A stretch of 64,000 nt of DNA from Euzebya tangerina (GTDB taxonomy: Bacteria; Actinomycetota; Nitriliruptoria; Euzebyales; Euzebyaceae): the NCBI RefSeq assembly GCF_003074135.1, contig NZ_PPDK01000001.1, positions 1,550,001 through 1,614,000 on the forward strand. Reading direction: 5' to 3'. Made by a program: the position numbers and the translations under genes. Positions 15,691 through 24,172 of the stretch are shown here, piece by piece. The notes beneath the pieces were generated by a model. That model saw only the letters and a list, made by a program, of their open reading frames with translations, was not told the origin of the DNA and did not search any database. Position 1 is the first letter of the stretch. Every line of letters starts with the position of its first letter.

Positions 15691-16494
15691 TCATGATCGG
15701 TATCCCTGGGCTCCGACCATGCCGCGATGGAACACCCGGTCGCCGACGACGTCGCTGTGGTCCCCGCGGTGCAGCACCCGCGCGTTGTCCCACATGACCA
15801 CATCACCAGGCATCCAACGATGCCGGAGAACCGTGTGGTCCTGTGTTGCGTGCGTCAGCAGACGGTCGACCAGACCCCGTCCGGCATCGGCCGACAGCCC
15901 ACTCACCGACGCACAACGATCCCGGGTCGAGAGGTACAGCGCCGGCCGACCGGTTCGGGGGTGTGGCCGCACGATGGGGTGGACCGCCTGGCGTTCCTGC
16001 TCCTCGCCCGGGTCGACACCGGTGACGACGTGGGTGATCGTCCGGCCGACCACTGCGGCGCTCAGCTCCTGATCCAGCGTGTCGAGTGCGACCGCCTGGT
16101 CGCTGAAGAGGGTCTCGCCGCCCTGCTCTGGCACTCGGATCGCACGGAGCGCGGTGTAGGACGGTGGACTCGAGACGTAGCTGGTGTCGGTGTGCCAGCG
16201 ACTGACCGGTGGACGCTCACGGCCCACGTTGCTGATCACGTTGAGGGAGGGTTCGTGGGGGACCGGCGCCTCGCCGGCGGTGAAGATCAGCGGACCGAAG
16301 CGACGGAGGAGTGTTGCAAAGCCCTGATCGTCGAGGTCGGGGTCGTGCATCACCAGAACGCCGTGATCGGCGAGGAGGTCGCGAAGCTGGTCGATCTCCT
16401 CCTCAGCGAGCTGGCTGAGCGACTGGGGGATCCCGTCGTCCCGCGCCACCGCGATCCGGACGCCGAACGGGTCCATGGGGGTCAGGTGCAGCAT
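15691..16494 (-). CDS. mysH: TauD/TfdA Fe(II)/2-oxoglutarate dioxygenase, MysH-like
   Basis: The 267-residue enzyme has the 2-His-1-carboxylate triad His101-x-Asp103 (WHTDTS) and His242 (ARVLHRGD), with a following Arg for 2-oxoglutarate. Alone it would be a generic TauD/TfdA member, but it is the last gene of an operon with MysA-, B-, C- and D-like genes. In some cyanobacteria a dioxygenase of this family, MysH, converts disubstituted mycosporine-like amino acids to palythines. That function is inferred from position. It begins 10 bases after the mysD-like stop. Confidence 0.78.
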   Translation of the reverse strand: MLHLTPMDPFGVRIAVARDDGIPQSLSQLAEEEIDQLRDLLADHGVLVMHDPDLDDQGFATLLRRFGPLIFTAGEAPVPHEPSLNVISNVGRERPPVSRWHTDTSYVSSPPSYTALRAIRVPEQGGETLFSDQAVALDTLDQELSAAVVGRTITHVVTGVDPGEEQERQAVHPIVRPHPRTGRPALYLSTRDRCASVSGLSADAGRGLVDRLLTHATQDHTVLRHRWMPGDVVMWDNARVLHRGDHSDVVGDRVFHRGMVGAQGYRS

Positions 16495-16504
16495 GGCGTC
16501 TCCT

Positions 16505-17545
16505 CTAGGTCGTCCGGTGCGTACGGATAGCGGCGGTCACACACTCGGCGAACAGTGCCGGTAGTGGGATGTCAGCCGCGGCAGCCATGGTCGTGATGAC
16601 GCTCTGCTCGGCGAAGGAGCAGTAGGGGCCGGCCTCCAGGAACCACGGCTGCCCGGCCGGGTCGATGCGGAAGTCGACGAGGCCGTACTGGCGGCAGCCC
16701 AGCGCCTGATGACAGGTTCGAGCCGCGGCCTGAACGGCCGGGACGATGGGATCGTCGTCGGCCACGATCCAGGCGTGCGCAGCGTCCTTGGCCACGAGGT
16801 GCAGCTGGTCGTCCTCATCTCTTCGCAGCTTGTCGCTGGCATCCCGGATGGGTTTGTTGACCGGGTCGACGCGATACTCCTCCAGCGGCAGGGCGACGAT
16901 CTCGCCCTCGAGTTCGAGGGTCCCACACCGCACCTCACGTCCCAGGGGGATGTACTGCTCGACCAGGGCCCTCGGTGCGACTGACCACGCGCCGTCCAGC
17001 GCCGGCCCGAGCTCCGCCTTCGCCCGGACCAGCGTCACACCGACGGAGTTGTCGGCATCAACCGGCTTGACCACCACAGGAGGCGACAGGCTGGGAGTCT
17101 GCGCCGGTTCGACGACCTCCGCGTCCGGCACGGCGACACCAGCCGCCGCAACCACCGCACGAGCCAGCGCCTTGTCAGCAGCCAGGGCCATCACGTGGGG
17201 AGGATTGCCGACGTAGGGCAGGTCGAGCAGATCGAGCAAGGCCCGGACGTGGGTCATGCCAGGCAGGTCGAACAGCTGGGGGATCACCACGTCTGGCGCC
17301 ATCTCGACCAGCCGCGCCACCGCCCGGTCCACCGACACCGACTCGGCGGCGGCCAGCGCCGTCTGGTCCAGGCTGGCGGGAAAGCGCCACGTCCCATCCG
17401 GGGCGAGGTCGACGAAGGAGAAGGTCCAGCGCGACGGGTCGGCACACGCGGCGGCGCAGTCACGGGCGTACAGATGCGACAGGTCCGCCATCTCCTGCGT
17501 GGTCGTGGCCCCGCTCAGGTGCAGCACATGGACGGGCGGGGGCAT
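16505..17545 (-). CDS. mysD: D-Ala-D-Ala ligase-like ATP-grasp enzyme, MysD-like
   Basis: The 346-residue protein has the ATP-grasp order of D-Ala-D-Ala ligases: VIPQLFDLPG, LDLPYVGNPP, PPVVVKPVDADNSVGVTLV (ATP lysine), ALVEQYIPLGREVRCG and a C-terminal Mg site VDFRID...FLEAG. In MAA clusters MysD joins a second amino acid to mycosporine-glycine to make an imine such as shinorine. Its ATG follows directly on the TAG of the mysC-like gene. The residue after LEA is Gly where peptidoglycan ligases have Asn, in line with a non-peptidoglycan role. The preferred amino acid is unknown. Confidence 0.83.
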   Translation of the reverse strand: MPPPVHVLHLSGATTTQEMADLSHLYARDCAAACADPSRWTFSFVDLAPDGTWRFPASLDQTALAAAESVSVDRAVARLVEMAPDVVIPQLFDLPGMTHVRALLDLLDLPYVGNPPHVMALAADKALARAVVAAAGVAVPDAEVVEPAQTPSLSPPVVVKPVDADNSVGVTLVRAKAELGPALDGAWSVAPRALVEQYIPLGREVRCGTLELEGEIVALPLEEYRVDPVNKPIRDASDKLRRDEDDQLHLVAKDAAHAWIVADDDPIVPAVQAAARTCHQALGCRQYGLVDFRIDPAGQPWFLEAGPYCSFAEQSVITTMAAAADIPLPALFAECVTAAIRTHRTT

Positions 17546-18931
17546 CTAGTCCCCACCGACCTCGACCAGCTTGCCGATGTTGAAGTCGATGCGGACCCAC
17601 TCGCGGCCGTGTCGCAGCGCATCCACGAGCAGCGCGGGGACCTGCAGGTGCGGCAGCAGGAGGAAGGGGAGGGGATCATCACCCCGCAGGACCGCGTCCC
17701 GACCTCGCCGGAGGATCCCAAGGCGCTCCGGGATGCGTGACGGCCGGGTGAGCATTCGCCACAGCTCGTGGTGCAGCCAGTACGTCGGTCGGCTCGACGC
17801 GTGCGGCACCAGCAGGCCGCTACCAGGGTCGAGGTAGGCCGCGGCGAGCGCGGGAAGGTCGTCGAACATCGTGATGGCCGAGTGCGTGCGCGGGTTGCAC
17901 TCGATTGCCACCGTCCGGCCCGTCTCGGTTCGGATGAAGTCGAAGGACACCTGCCCGGTCAGGTCGAGGTCACTGACGAACTGCTCCACCCAGGCCTGGA
18001 TGTCCGGCTCGTCGACCATCTCGTAGTTGACCTGGAAGGGGGAGGAGGCGCAGCAGGCCCAGACGCGGATGGTGCCGTCGCGAACGGTTGCGTGGGCGCA
18101 GAACTCCTGGCCCTCCACGAACTCCTGCAGGATCCATGGGCGGTCGGGGCCGATCGGCAACGAGGCCACGTGGGCGGCGGTCTCGGCCTGCGTCGGACGG
18201 GGCAGCCGGGTCAGGTCCAGGCGGTGCACGGGGTCGTAGGGAATGGACTTCAGGATCCAGGTCCGGCCGTCGTCGGGGAAGTCGAAGTCGAGCACCTGGG
18301 CCGGGTCGGTGATCAGGTGGGTCTCCGGCACGTCGAGGCCGAGAGCCGCCGCACGCGTGGCGAAGCGGTACTTGTCGTCCAGGTCGTCGATCACGTCCAC
18401 ATCGACGTGGAAGACCTCGCAGTGATCGGGGAGGAGCTTGCTGGACTCGGCGTCGTACCTGCTGGAGACGGGGGAGCAGACCGGGACGTACACGTCGACC
18501 TGCTCGCGTCTGACGATCCTCGCCAGCGCATCGGCGTAGTCGGGGTGGGATGGCGCCGGCACCACGTGGAAGGCGTCGACAGCGCGGCTGTAGCGATGCG
18601 CGCCCAGCCGATAGCGCGCGGTCTCGACCATGACCACCCGGTGACCGGCGGCGTGGAAGGCCCGGGCGAGGTGGAGCGACTTGGTCATCTTGCCGCCGCT
18701 CACCATGATGGTCAGCGGCCGATTCGTGCTCGCCGAGGTTGTCGGTGGGACGGGCCGGACGCGATCTCGACGTAGCTCTGCGCGTGCGGCCGCGGCAGCT
18801 GTCAGCGCCAGGTCGAGTGGAAGGGCAGCGGTCAGCAACCCGAGCGTTCCGACCGTTCGACCGACGCTCCGAAGGCCCGACCATGGTGTCTGCTGGTCGC
18901 TGCGAGGCGGTCCCGCAACCGTCTCAGTCAT
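17546..18931 (-). CDS. mysC: ATP-grasp ligase, MysC-like (4-deoxygadusol to mycosporine-glycine)
   Basis: The 461-residue protein has features recalled from MysC: an N-terminal hydrophobic segment (about residues 25-50), IMVSGGKMTKSLHLARAFH, RAVDAFHVVPAPSHP, WILKSIPYDPVHR (ATP lysine), ILQEFVEGQEFC, and the Mg/ATP site VAIECNPRTHSAI. MysC activates 4-deoxygadusol and couples it to glycine. The start overlaps the OMT gene by 8 bases. The IECNPRTHSA segment and its position between the OMT and the MysD gene make this the most diagnostic member of the cluster. Confidence 0.88.
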   Translation of the reverse strand: MTETVAGPPRSDQQTPWSGLRSVGRTVGTLGLLTAALPLDLALTAAAAARAELRRDRVRPVPPTTSASTNRPLTIMVSGGKMTKSLHLARAFHAAGHRVVMVETARYRLGAHRYSRAVDAFHVVPAPSHPDYADALARIVRREQVDVYVPVCSPVSSRYDAESSKLLPDHCEVFHVDVDVIDDLDDKYRFATRAAALGLDVPETHLITDPAQVLDFDFPDDGRTWILKSIPYDPVHRLDLTRLPRPTQAETAAHVASLPIGPDRPWILQEFVEGQEFCAHATVRDGTIRVWACCASSPFQVNYEMVDEPDIQAWVEQFVSDLDLTGQVSFDFIRTETGRTVAIECNPRTHSAITMFDDLPALAAAYLDPGSGLLVPHASSRPTYWLHHELWRMLTRPSRIPERLGILRRGRDAVLRGDDPLPFLLLPHLQVPALLVDALRHGREWVRIDFNIGKLVEVGGD

Positions 18932-19775
18932 CGCCGAGCACCCGCATCAGCGTCACACCGTCCCGGAGCGGGATGAGGACCTGCTCCACCCGTTGCTCGG
19001 CGAGGACCGCCTCGTTGAAGGTCGCGATGGCCGCGCCAGAGCCGCTGGGTGAGCCGGTGGCGTACGGCTGGCCCTGCAGCAGCGTGTTGTCGGCCAGGAT
19101 CAGCCCGCCCGGGCGGACCAGGCGGTCATCGAGCAGCCGCGTCAAGTAGCCCTGGTAGCCGCCCTTGTCGGCGTCGAGGAACGCCACGTCGAAGACCTGC
19201 TGCTCGGCGGTCAGCGCCGCCAGGGTCTCAGTAGCGGGCCCGACGCGGATCTCGACCTTGTGACCGTGCGGCGACCGCTCGAGCCGGTCCCGCGCGAAGT
19301 CGGCCACGCGTGGATCGACCTCGCAGCCGATGACGCGGCCGTCGTCGGGCAGCCCCTCTGCCATGGCCAGCGAGGAGTAGCCGCTGAAGAGCCCGATGTC
19401 GAGGACGGACCGGGCCGCCGCGACCCCGACCAGCATGCGCAGCAACTGGCCCTCCACATGGCCCGACAGCATCTCGCGCTCGACGCCCGGCGTGGCTCCG
19501 TCCGCGTCGACAGCGCTCCAGTCGTGCCGATTGGTGTCGGCCTCCAACTGCTCGAGCGCTGCGGACGCCGGCGTCGTGCACCGGGCGACGTAGGGCTCGA
19601 GACCCGCGACGCGAGCCGTCGCGCCGCGCAGATCATCGAGGATGTCCTGGTCCACGTCGCCGTGAGCGACGAGGCGATCCTCGACGGCCTCGAGCAGCGC
19701 GGCGGCGATGCCGATGGGCGTGACCGGACGCAGGCGTGGCGCGCCAGGCCCGGCGGCCTCAGGCGACGCGCTCAC
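18924..19775 (-). CDS. mysB: SAM-dependent O-methyltransferase, MysB-like
   Basis: The 283-residue class I methyltransferase has VLDIGLFSGYSSLAMAEGLP (SAM motif I), GCEVDPRVADFAR (motif II), FDVAFLDADKGGYQGYL and GGLILADNTLLQG (metal/catalytic region), as in cation-dependent OMTs of the MysB type. In MAA biosynthesis MysB methylates demethyl-4-deoxygadusol to 4-deoxygadusol. The GTG/ATG-coupled ends overlap both neighbours, so it is a fixed part of the operon. Confidence 0.86.
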   Translation of the reverse strand: MSASPEAAGPGAPRLRPVTPIGIAAALLEAVEDRLVAHGDVDQDILDDLRGATARVAGLEPYVARCTTPASAALEQLEADTNRHDWSAVDADGATPGVEREMLSGHVEGQLLRMLVGVAAARSVLDIGLFSGYSSLAMAEGLPDDGRVIGCEVDPRVADFARDRLERSPHGHKVEIRVGPATETLAALTAEQQVFDVAFLDADKGGYQGYLTRLLDDRLVRPGGLILADNTLLQGQPYATGSPSGSGAAIATFNEAVLAEQRVEQVLIPLRDGVTLMRVLGDD

Positions 19776-20446
19776 GATGCGGCAGCGGTCCCCGAGACGG
19801 CCGCGACCAGGGCGGCGGGATCAAGCGCCGCCTCGACCTGGTCAGCCCGGCCGAAGTCGTGGCGGGCGGTGTTGGCATTCGGCAGGGCCACACAACGGAT
19901 GCCGGCATCCGCGGCTGCGTCGACGCCGCCGACGTTGTCCTCCACCGCGATGCACTCCTCTGCGGTCAGCTCGAGTTGCTGCAGCGCCGTCAGGTACACC
20001 TCCGGTGCCGGCTTGCCCTCGTCGACGTCCTCGCGGGTCAGGACCAGATCCAACTCGTCCTGGCTGATGCCGGCAGCTCGCAGGATCGCCGCGACGTTGA
20101 GCGGCGACGTCGTGGTCGCCATACCGACGGCCACATCACTCGCCTGTGCAGCCCGGATCGTCTCCAGCACACCGGGCCGGGCACTCGGCGAGGTCTCGGC
20201 CAGCAGTTGCTGGAAGCGCGAGGACTTCGTGGCGTGCACGGCGTCGGCGTCGACCTCGACGCCGCGATCGGCGCCGTATGCGGCAATGCGCTGGGCGCCA
20301 CCGTTGCTCTGGAGCAGGTCGCGGTACAGCTCCTGATCCCAGTGCCAGTTCAGGCCGTGGTGCTGGAAGGCGTCGTTGAACGCCTGACGTTGCAACTCTG
20401 AGGTGTCGACGACGGAGCTGATCGATCCGAAGAGGATGGCGGGCAT
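19772..20446 (-). CDS. HAD-fold protein lacking the catalytic Asp (beta-phosphoglucomutase-like)
   Basis: The 224-residue protein has the fold of CbbY/beta-phosphoglucomutase HAD proteins: helical cap, motif II MATTTS, motif III Lys in GKPAPEVYL and motif IV AVEDNVGG. Motif I, normally FDxDGVL.DT, reads LFGSISSVVDTS, so both Asp residues that form the phospho-enzyme are replaced (Gly7 and Ile9). It should not act as an ordinary phosphatase or mutase. It sits inside the MAA operon between the cyclase and OMT genes with a 4-base overlap to the latter. A binding, chaperone or regulatory role with the cyclase is possible. Confidence 0.82.
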   Translation of the reverse strand: MPAILFGSISSVVDTSELQRQAFNDAFQHHGLNWHWDQELYRDLLQSNGGAQRIAAYGADRGVEVDADAVHATKSSRFQQLLAETSPSARPGVLETIRAAQASDVAVGMATTTSPLNVAAILRAAGISQDELDLVLTREDVDEGKPAPEVYLTALQQLELTAEECIAVEDNVGGVDAAADAGIRCVALPNANTARHDFGRADQVEAALDPAALVAAVSGTAAAS

Positions 20447-20485
20447 GTGATGGGCCTTTCTGGTGTGGTCCGGGAACGTGGTGGA

Positions 20486-22213
20486 TCAGCGGCTGGTGGC
20501 GGTGCCGATGGTGGTGTGGCCGACGGTGGCCGGATCCTCCAGTCCGACGTCGCTGCAGAGCGGTTCGATGCCGCGACCCGCCCGCGGATAGCTGGCCGCC
20601 AGGCCGCGGAGGTGGTCAACCGTGGCCTCGAGTTCGGTCCGCTCGAGCGTGTCGATGTAGCCGCATCTGCCCACATCGCCGGTCGGCACCGGGGCCACGA
20701 GGCGGCCGCCGCGCTTCTGCGTGATCCGCTCCTGTGCGAGCCACAGCAGGTCACGGTCCTCGAGGATGTCGTGCCACAGGCTCAGACCGAACCCGCTCTG
20801 CAGGCGCAGGATGCGGTGCAGGACCGACTCGGGAATCATGCCGGCACGATTCGCGGCCGTGGCGCCCAGCGCCATCCCGATCGACACCGCGTGGCCGTGC
20901 AGCAGGCCAGCGTCGATCTCGAAGCCTGGCGACCAGGTGTGCCCATAGGCGTGCGGGCGAGCCTGGTGAGTCTCGTAGAGGTTGTCGTACTCCGCCTGGA
21001 CGTAGCTCCGCAGCGCACCGGCGAGGATCTGCCGGGAGTTCGCCGCCAGCACGGGATCGTCACCCGGCAGTGTCCCGAAGCGTGAGGTCACCAGTTGCGG
21101 GCCGACGGCCTCGAGTTGGCTGAAGAGGTCGGCGTCCTCGACCACGGCCATCTTGATGATCTCCGCCACGCCGTGACGGAGCCAGCCCTCGCGCAGCGTG
21201 GCGAAGAACGTCCGGTCGGTGATGGTCAGGATCGGCGGGTGGTAGGCGCCGACCAGGTTCTTGTACCCGAACCCATCACAGCAGGTCCGTGGCGACGGTC
21301 CCGCGTCGATGCCGGCAACCAGTGAGGTGGCGAGCATCACGTACGGCGTGTTGCGGTGGTACAGCGCACAGGCGAGACCGGCGACATCGGTCAGGACACC
21401 CCCACCGACCACGAGCACCGGCTCGCGGCGTGACACGCCCAACTCCTTGAAGTGGCCCAGCAATCGCTCGACGGTGCCGAGGCCCTTGTCGACCTCCATC
21501 GCCCGCACCACCAGCTGATCGACGGTGATGTCGTGTGCCGCGAAGTAGCCCTCCAGTGAACCGTCGAGGTGCCCCGCGACGTTGCTGTCGACCACGGCGA
21601 CGACCCGGCCGGCAGGTGCCCACACATCGCGGAGCAGTCGATTGTCGGGGTCCAGCACGTCCTCGACGATGCGCAGAGAGGTGAACGTCTGCTGGGTCAT
21701 CGCCGCCTCGATGATGGTGTCGTCCGAGCTGGACAGGACGTGGCCGTCGCTGCGCCGATACGGCGAGGTCGGGTACACCGCGTGCGGGTCGGACTGCACC
21801 AGTTGATCCGCGAGATCTGCCCAGGCGCTGCCGCGCGGCCCGGTGCGAAGCAGGTCCAGCAGTCGTGCAGACCCCTCCGCGCGAGTGCGCAGACCCTCGG
21901 CAAGACGCCACCAGTCCGCGGCTACGCCGGCATCCACCGCCGCCGCAACCTCCGCTATCAGCCCCGCCACCGAGACGACCGAGTCGTTGAGCGAGGTGCG
22001 CAGCTGCCGCACGGCCGGGAGTGCGGTCAACGCGCCCTGGCTCTGCAGATCACGGCCGACCTTCTCGTCGTAGACATCCAGACCCAACACGCCGTGCAGC
22101 AAGACCTCCAAGGCCGGGTCGGTGACCACGGCGGCGAGGTCACTGGTCCCGCTGCGAAGGGCAGCCAGATCGGCGTTCTCGACGTACTCGCTGATCAGCG
22201 CGGACACGGTCAT
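20486..22213 (-). CDS. mysA: Sedoheptulose 7-phosphate cyclase (DHQ synthase-like), MysA-like, with N-terminal extension
   Basis: Residues 170-575 are a dehydroquinate-synthase-like cyclase: VVAVVDSNVAGHL, EPVLVVGGGVLTDVAG (NAD loop), YKNLVGAYHPP, RHGVAEIIKMAVVED (Zn Glu), AYGHTWSPGFE and LLHGHAVSIGM (Zn His residues). GHTWSP is typical of sugar-phosphate cyclases rather than true AroB. In MAA clusters it makes 2-demethyl-4-deoxygadusol. The first 165 or so residues are an extra, helical, unrecognised domain. I chose ATG 22213; an earlier ATG at 22288 lacks a ribosome site. Gap of 39 bases to the HAD gene; first gene of the operon. 2-epi-5-epi-valiolone synthase is the alternative. Confidence 0.82.
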   Translation of the reverse strand: MTVSALISEYVENADLAALRSGTSDLAAVVTDPALEVLLHGVLGLDVYDEKVGRDLQSQGALTALPAVRQLRTSLNDSVVSVAGLIAEVAAAVDAGVAADWWRLAEGLRTRAEGSARLLDLLRTGPRGSAWADLADQLVQSDPHAVYPTSPYRRSDGHVLSSSDDTIIEAAMTQQTFTSLRIVEDVLDPDNRLLRDVWAPAGRVVAVVDSNVAGHLDGSLEGYFAAHDITVDQLVVRAMEVDKGLGTVERLLGHFKELGVSRREPVLVVGGGVLTDVAGLACALYHRNTPYVMLATSLVAGIDAGPSPRTCCDGFGYKNLVGAYHPPILTITDRTFFATLREGWLRHGVAEIIKMAVVEDADLFSQLEAVGPQLVTSRFGTLPGDDPVLAANSRQILAGALRSYVQAEYDNLYETHQARPHAYGHTWSPGFEIDAGLLHGHAVSIGMALGATAANRAGMIPESVLHRILRLQSGFGLSLWHDILEDRDLLWLAQERITQKRGGRLVAPVPTGDVGRCGYIDTLERTELEATVDHLRGLAASYPRAGRGIEPLCSDVGLEDPATVGHTTIGTATSR

Positions 22214-22292
22214 GGCGGCGTGGGCTCTCCCGGAGACGTTGTGTGGGACCTGGAACCGGTGTCGGTCGGCGGTCGCTGCACAACTCATTCCG

Positions 22293-22306
22293 CAGACCGA
22301 GGTCTG
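22293..22306 (-). promoter_or_regulatory. Candidate operator upstream of the MAA operon
   Basis: CAGACCGAGGTCTG is a perfect palindrome with 6-base arms and a 2-base centre. It lies 80 bases before the mysA-like start, in the 256-base space shared with the divergent small lipoprotein gene. No regulator gene lies next to the operon. Nothing else in this space is recognisable beyond the SD of the lipoprotein gene. Confidence 0.35.
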
Positions 22307-22469
22307 AAGAACCCACGGAGTCTGCGCTCAGGGTTGCGATGCGAAGAGGTTTAAGGGCCCGTCCGACCCGGTCACCGAGGGATCGTGGCCTGATGGCTCC
22401 TCGCGAGGACGTGTCAGCCCCCGACCGGCTGGGGATGGCCTCGAAGAACCCTCGAATCAAGGAGTCACC

Positions 22470-22622
22470 ATGTTGTCCTCCCGTCTCGCCTCCGCTCTTC
22501 TCGTCGTCCTGATCGCCCTCGGCCTTGCCGCCTGCGACGACACCGTGGACGGCATCCAGGACGACGCCGAGACCATCGAGAGCGAGGTCGAGGAGGGCAT
22601 CGAGGACGCCACGGACGAGTAG
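22470..22622 (+). CDS. Small entericidin-like lipoprotein
   Basis: This 50-residue protein starts with a lipoprotein signal (basic Arg5, hydrophobic core, LGLAAC lipobox with Cys22) and ends in an acidic, amphipathic tail rich in Asp and Glu. Size and layout match entericidin-like antitoxic lipoproteins. An AAGGAG site lies 6 bases before the ATG. It lies divergent from the MAA operon and converges with the amidase gene, whose stop is 2 bases away. Confidence 0.75.
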   Translation: MLSSRLASALLVVLIALGLAACDDTVDGIQDDAETIESEVEEGIEDATDE

Positions 22623-22624
22623 CG

Positions 22625-24172
22625 CTAGACGGCGCTCCCCGTCGTCTCCCCGACGGCTGAAGGAAAGCCCCCGACCGTCCGCTCGTAGGCGTCCGCCACG
22701 CGCAGCACCGTGGCGTCGTCGAACCGGCGGCCGACCAGCATCATCCCGGCCGGGAGGCCATCGACCAGTGCGGTCGGGACCGAGCAGGCCGGGTGGCCGG
22801 TGACGTCCATCGGGCAGGTGTTGGCGATCATCTCGAGGGCCCGCGCGATGACCTCCTCCCGTGGGGCGTCGTCGGCCGGCAGCTTGCTGGCCGTGATCGG
22901 CAGCGTCGGCATCACCAGCACGTCGACCTCCTCGAGCACGCTGTCGTACGCCGCTCGCAGCGTCGGGACCAGGTTTCGGGCCATGCCGTAGTAGGAGCCG
23001 TGCCCCTCGTCGAGGGCGTGTCGACCGGCCAGCAGCACCAGCTTGACCGTCTCGGAGAACTGGCTTGGATCCTGGCGCCACTGGCTGCCGTAGTAGTCCA
23101 TGCACTCCGGGTCGTACAGGCCGTCCCAGTTCAGCCCGTATCCGTTCGTGTCGACCATCTGCGCCGTCGCCCCCTCCGTGGCGATCACGTCCCAGATGGC
23201 CGTGGCGTGCCGGTGCCAGGGGATCGACACCTCCTCGACGGTCATCCCCGCACGGCGCAGTGCCTCGATCGCGTCCCGCACAGCCTGGTCGACACCGGGA
23301 TCGGAGTTGTCATGACCGAAGCCCTCGGTGACCACCCCGAGCCGCATGCCGGTCACGTCCTGGCCGAGCGCCGCCAGGTAATCCTGCGGCTGGAGCCCGA
23401 CAGGCTGGCGCGGGTCGTCGCCGTCCGCCCCGGCGATGACGCCGAGCATCAGTGCAGCGTCGGCGACGGTGGCGGTGATCGGGCCGACGTGGTCGATGGT
23501 CTGCTCGATCGGAAACGCGCCGGTGTAGGGCACCAGCCCGTGCGTGGGCTTATGACCGACCGTCCCGCAGAAGGCCGACGGGATGCGCACCGAGCCGCCC
23601 TGGTCGCCACCGGTGGCCATGTCGACCACCCCGCCGGCCACCAGCGCGGCACTCCCGGAGGAGCTGCCACCAGCGGAGCGGCGCTCGTCCCACGGGTTGC
23701 GGACCGCGCCGGTCCGGGACGTGTGCGAGCCGCCCGAGAAGCACAGGTCCTCGCACACCGCCTTCCCGGCGATGGTCGCCCCGGCCTCGATCAGCCGGGA
23801 GACGATGGTGGCGTCCCGTCGTGGGGTGAAGCCCTCGAGGGTGGCCGAGCCGTTCATCATCGGCATGCCGGCCACGGCCGTGTTGTCCTTGATGGCCACA
23901 CGCCGACCGGCCAAGGGCCCGTCCTCGCCGGAGGAGATCTCACAGGTCACGTACCAGGCGTTGTAGGGGTTGTCGGCGTCGTCGGGCCGGTACCAGTCGC
24001 GTTCGATCGTGGGAGAGGCCGACTCCTCATACAGCCGCTCGACGGTGTCCCACGAGGCCAACAACCCCTCGACCAGCGGCTTGAAGCTGTCCAGGTCGGC
24101 GCGACTGAGATCCAGTCCGTAGTGGTCACGAGCTGCCTGCAGGGCGGTCAGGTCAGGTGGCGTGAGGGACAT
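22625..24172 (-). CDS. Amidase (amidase signature family)
   Basis: The 515-residue enzyme has the amidase-signature triad: Lys in RRVAIKDNTAV, the cis-Ser in RSAGGSSSGSAALVAGG, and the nucleophile Ser in GGDQGGSVRIPS. An N-terminal helical segment (residues 1-90) precedes it, as in Rhodococcus-type nitrile-pathway amidases. The reaction is hydrolysis of a carboxamide to acid and ammonia. I set the start at ATG 24172, which follows a GAGGAG site. No nitrile hydratase lies beside it; the nitrilase at 10543 works by a different route. Confidence 0.9.
   Translation of the reverse strand: MSLTPPDLTALQAARDHYGLDLSRADLDSFKPLVEGLLASWDTVERLYEESASPTIERDWYRPDDADNPYNAWYVTCEISSGEDGPLAGRRVAIKDNTAVAGMPMMNGSATLEGFTPRRDATIVSRLIEAGATIAGKAVCEDLCFSGGSHTSRTGAVRNPWDERRSAGGSSSGSAALVAGGVVDMATGGDQGGSVRIPSAFCGTVGHKPTHGLVPYTGAFPIEQTIDHVGPITATVADAALMLGVIAGADGDDPRQPVGLQPQDYLAALGQDVTGMRLGVVTEGFGHDNSDPGVDQAVRDAIEALRRAGMTVEEVSIPWHRHATAIWDVIATEGATAQMVDTNGYGLNWDGLYDPECMDYYGSQWRQDPSQFSETVKLVLLAGRHALDEGHGSYYGMARNLVPTLRAAYDSVLEEVDVLVMPTLPITASKLPADDAPREEVIARALEMIANTCPMDVTGHPACSVPTALVDGLPAGMMLVGRRFDDATVLRVADAYERTVGGFPSAVGETTGSAV

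Noticed and set aside
14292-15806. Long 504-codon minus-strand open frame across the kinase gene
   Set aside because: It is antisense to a kinase with clear catalytic motifs; its translation is low-complexity and matches no fold. High GC makes long antisense frames common.
16505-17545. Peptidoglycan D-Ala-D-Ala ligase (Ddl)
   Set aside because: The Mg site ends LEAGPYCSF instead of LEVNTLPG, and the gene is locked in the MAA operon with no cell-wall genes nearby.
20486-22213. True 3-dehydroquinate synthase (AroB) of the shikimate pathway
   Set aside because: The GHTWSP motif, the altered loop after GIDAG and the MysB/C/D neighbours point to a sugar-phosphate cyclase of the MAA pathway.
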